NCBI RefSeq assembly: GCF_002091635.1
Contig: NZ_BDAC01000004.1
Coordinates: 186,001 to 250,000, forward strand
Direction of reading: 5' to 3'
Source of the DNA: Pseudomonas indica NBRC 103045
GTDB lineage: Bacteria > Pseudomonadota > Gammaproteobacteria > Pseudomonadales > Pseudomonadaceae
Length of the DNA: 64,000 bases
Each line of letters opens with the position of its first letter. Position 1 is the stretch's first letter. The notes under the pieces were generated by a model, which was given only the letters and a program-made list of their open reading frames with translations, made no database searches and had not been told where the DNA came from. This document shows positions 62,485 through 64,000 of the stretch, one piece after another. The translations under genes and the position numbers were made by a program.

Positions 62485-64000
62485 ATGACCGTCACCGAGC
62501 AGTTGAGCGCACTGGCCCAGATCCTCGCTCACGGCGACCTGAACAGCCTGTTCCAACCCATCGTGTCGCTATCCGAGCGACGTATCCTGGGCTATGAGGC
62601 CCTGACCCGCGGCCCGTCCAACAGTTCGCTGCACTCCCCCGTCACCCTGTTCGCCGTGGCCCGTCATGCCGGCCGTCTCAACGAACTTGAAATCGCGTGC
62701 CGGCGCCGCGCCTGCACCCGCTTCCACGAACTCAAGCTGAACGGCAGCCTGTTCCTCAACGTATCCCCGGAATCGCTGCTCGATCCATCCCACCAGCCCG
62801 GCCGCACCCTGCAACTGCTGGAAGCCTTCGGCATCCCGCCGAGCCAGGTGGTGATCGAGCTGACCGAGCAGACCCCCACCGAAGATTTCGGCCTGCTCGA
62901 CACCGCCCTGCACCATTACCGCGCCATGGGCTTTTCCATCGCCCTCGACGACCTCGGCGCCGGCTACTCCAGCCTGCGCCTGTGGTCCGAACTGCGCCCG
63001 GACTATGTGAAGATCGACCGCCACTTCATCGACGGTATCCACCAGGACGCGGTGAAGCGCGAATTCGTCGGCTCCATCCTGCAGATGGCCAAGGCCTCCC
63101 GCGCCCAGGTCATCGCCGAGGGCATCGAACTGCCGGAAGAACTGGCCGTGCTCGCCGAGATGGGGGTCGACCTGGTGCAGGGCTACCTGCTCGGCCGTCC
63201 CCAGGACCAGCCGCCACGGGACGCCCGCGGCCTGCTGCCACGCTTGGATGCCTCGGCGGCATCGCTGGCCGAGGAAGGCACCGATCTCTCCGCACTGCTC
63301 ATCGACCAGCCGGCGATGGCCGACAACGCCCTGGTGGGCGACGTGCTGGATGCCTTCCGTAGTCAGCCGAACCTGAACTCCCTGGCAATCCTCGACGCCC
63401 ACCGCCAGCCTGTCGGTATCGTGCATCGCCATTCGTTGTCGGATGCGCTGCTCAAGCCCTTCGCCACCGAGCTGTACGCGCGCAAGCCGATCAGCCGGCT
63501 GATGAGCGAGGACTTTCTTGCCGTCGAGTTGGGGCAATCGTTGCAACAGGTCAGCCGCCTGCTCACCAGCCGGGCCCGCCAGCGCATCGAGGAAGATTTC
63601 ATCATCACCCTCGATGGCCGCTACCAGGGCCTGGGCCGGGTCATCGACGTGCTCAAGCTGATCACCGAACTGAAGATTCAGCAGGCCCGGCACGCCAACC
63701 CGTTGACCCTGCTGCCGGGCAACGTGCCCATTCAGCAATGCCTGCAACGCCTGCTCCAGCAAGGCCGCGAAGCGGTGGTCTGCTACGTGGACATCGACAG
63801 CTTCAAACCCTTCAACGACCTCTACGGCTATGCCAAGGGCGACGAAGTGCTGCTCTGCCTGGCGCAATGCCTGAGCGAGCGGGTCGATCCGACGCGGGAT
63901 TTCGTCGGCCATATCGGCGGCGACGACTTCATGCTGGTGCTCGGCTCGGAAGACTGGCGTCCGCGCCTCAATCAGCTCCTGGAGGATTTCCAGGGGCAGT
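62485..64000 (+). CDS. EAL-CBS-GGDEF c-di-GMP protein (3' truncated by window end)
   Basis: At least 505 residues, running off the right edge. The N-terminal EAL domain (about 10-250) has the full phosphodiesterase set (EALTR, NVSP, ELTE, DDLGAG, VKID, AEGIE, QGYLLG). A CBS-pair region (about 275-390) follows, then a GGDEF domain whose signature reads GGDDF, so cyclase activity is uncertain. It lies downstream of prc, in the order conserved in P. aeruginosa. The ATG at 62485 opens a frame without stop to the end of the window. Confidence 0.9.
   Translation, partial: MTVTEQLSALAQILAHGDLNSLFQPIVSLSERRILGYEALTRGPSNSSLHSPVTLFAVARHAGRLNELEIACRRRACTRFHELKLNGSLFLNVSPESLLDPSHQPGRTLQLLEAFGIPPSQVVIELTEQTPTEDFGLLDTALHHYRAMGFSIALDDLGAGYSSLRLWSELRPDYVKIDRHFIDGIHQDAVKREFVGSILQMAKASRAQVIAEGIELPEELAVLAEMGVDLVQGYLLGRPQDQPPRDARGLLPRLDASAASLAEEGTDLSALLIDQPAMADNALVGDVLDAFRSQPNLNSLAILDAHRQPVGIVHRHSLSDALLKPFATELYARKPISRLMSEDFLAVELGQSLQQVSRLLTSRARQRIEEDFIITLDGRYQGLGRVIDVLKLITELKIQQARHANPLTLLPGNVPIQQCLQRLLQQGREAVVCYVDIDSFKPFNDLYGYAKGDEVLLCLAQCLSERVDPTRDFVGHIGGDDFMLVLGSEDWRPRLNQLLEDFQGQ

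Noticed and set aside
1-64000. CRISPR arrays, tRNA or rRNA genes, integrase, transposase or prophage genes
   Set aside because: None were recognised on either strand; the repeats present are REP or MITE-like and not regularly spaced.

Overview
The window is high-GC chromosomal DNA of a Pseudomonas from the P. aeruginosa-related lineages, probably not P. aeruginosa itself. The gene order from a betX-like gene through patatin, lpxL, minCDE, rluA-like, apeB, a GntR-controlled ABC operon, a quinone oxidoreductase, prc/algO and an EAL-CBS-GGDEF protein follows, as far as I remember it, the P. aeruginosa PAO1 order PA3236-PA3258. REP-type repeats typical of Pseudomonas fill most gaps. I found no rRNA, tRNA, CRISPR array, transposase or integrase.

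Layout. 0-5.7 kb: a Cu(I)/Ag(I) efflux operon (cusCBA-like; CusB carries a fused CusF domain). 5.9-8.9 kb: ErcS'-like hybrid sensor kinase and the ErcA-like iron alcohol dehydrogenase. 9-17.5 kb: mixed housekeeping genes (FadR-type regulator, aldose epimerase, pseudouridine synthase, an isochorismatase-fold protein without its cysteine, CynX-type transporter, short-chain dehydrogenase, small membrane proteins, betX). 17.9-26.4 kb: envelope genes (DUF2061, GH17, a hydrolase/MlaA pair, MerR regulator, pirin, patatin, lpxL). 26.5-30.5 kb: minCDE, an RluA-type synthase, apeB. 30.5-36.9 kb: UTRA/GntR regulator and an ABC importer operon with a phosphodiesterase-like enzyme and a HAD phosphatase, probably for an organophosphorus compound.

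37.8-59.0 kb is the main discovery: a roughly 21-kb accessory cluster inserted between the HAD gene and the quinone oxidoreductase. It combines (a) an aldehyde/amine-forming set related by architecture to the prodigiosin and tambjamine side-chain pathways: acyl-CoA ligase, acyl-CoA dehydrogenase, tandem CaiB CoA-transferase, a PigD-like ThDP enzyme and a PigE/TamH-like fusion of an acyl-thioester reductase and a class III aminotransferase; (b) a CysO/QbsE-like sulfur-carrier system: carrier ending in Gly-Gly, JAMM protease, MoeZ-type E1-rhodanese; (c) two methyltransferases, a GH88-like protein and a probable exporter; and (d) a TonB receptor, an RhtX/FptX-like permease and a PchR-like AraC regulator, with Fur-like and AraC-like sites. 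My reading is an undescribed, probably sulfur-containing metallophore whose backbone is a pyrroline or alkyl-amine made through a PigD/PigE-type route. Structure, metal and sulfur placement are inference.

59.0-64.0 kb: conserved backbone resumes with a quinone oxidoreductase, Prc/AlgO protease and a partial c-di-GMP protein that runs off the right edge.
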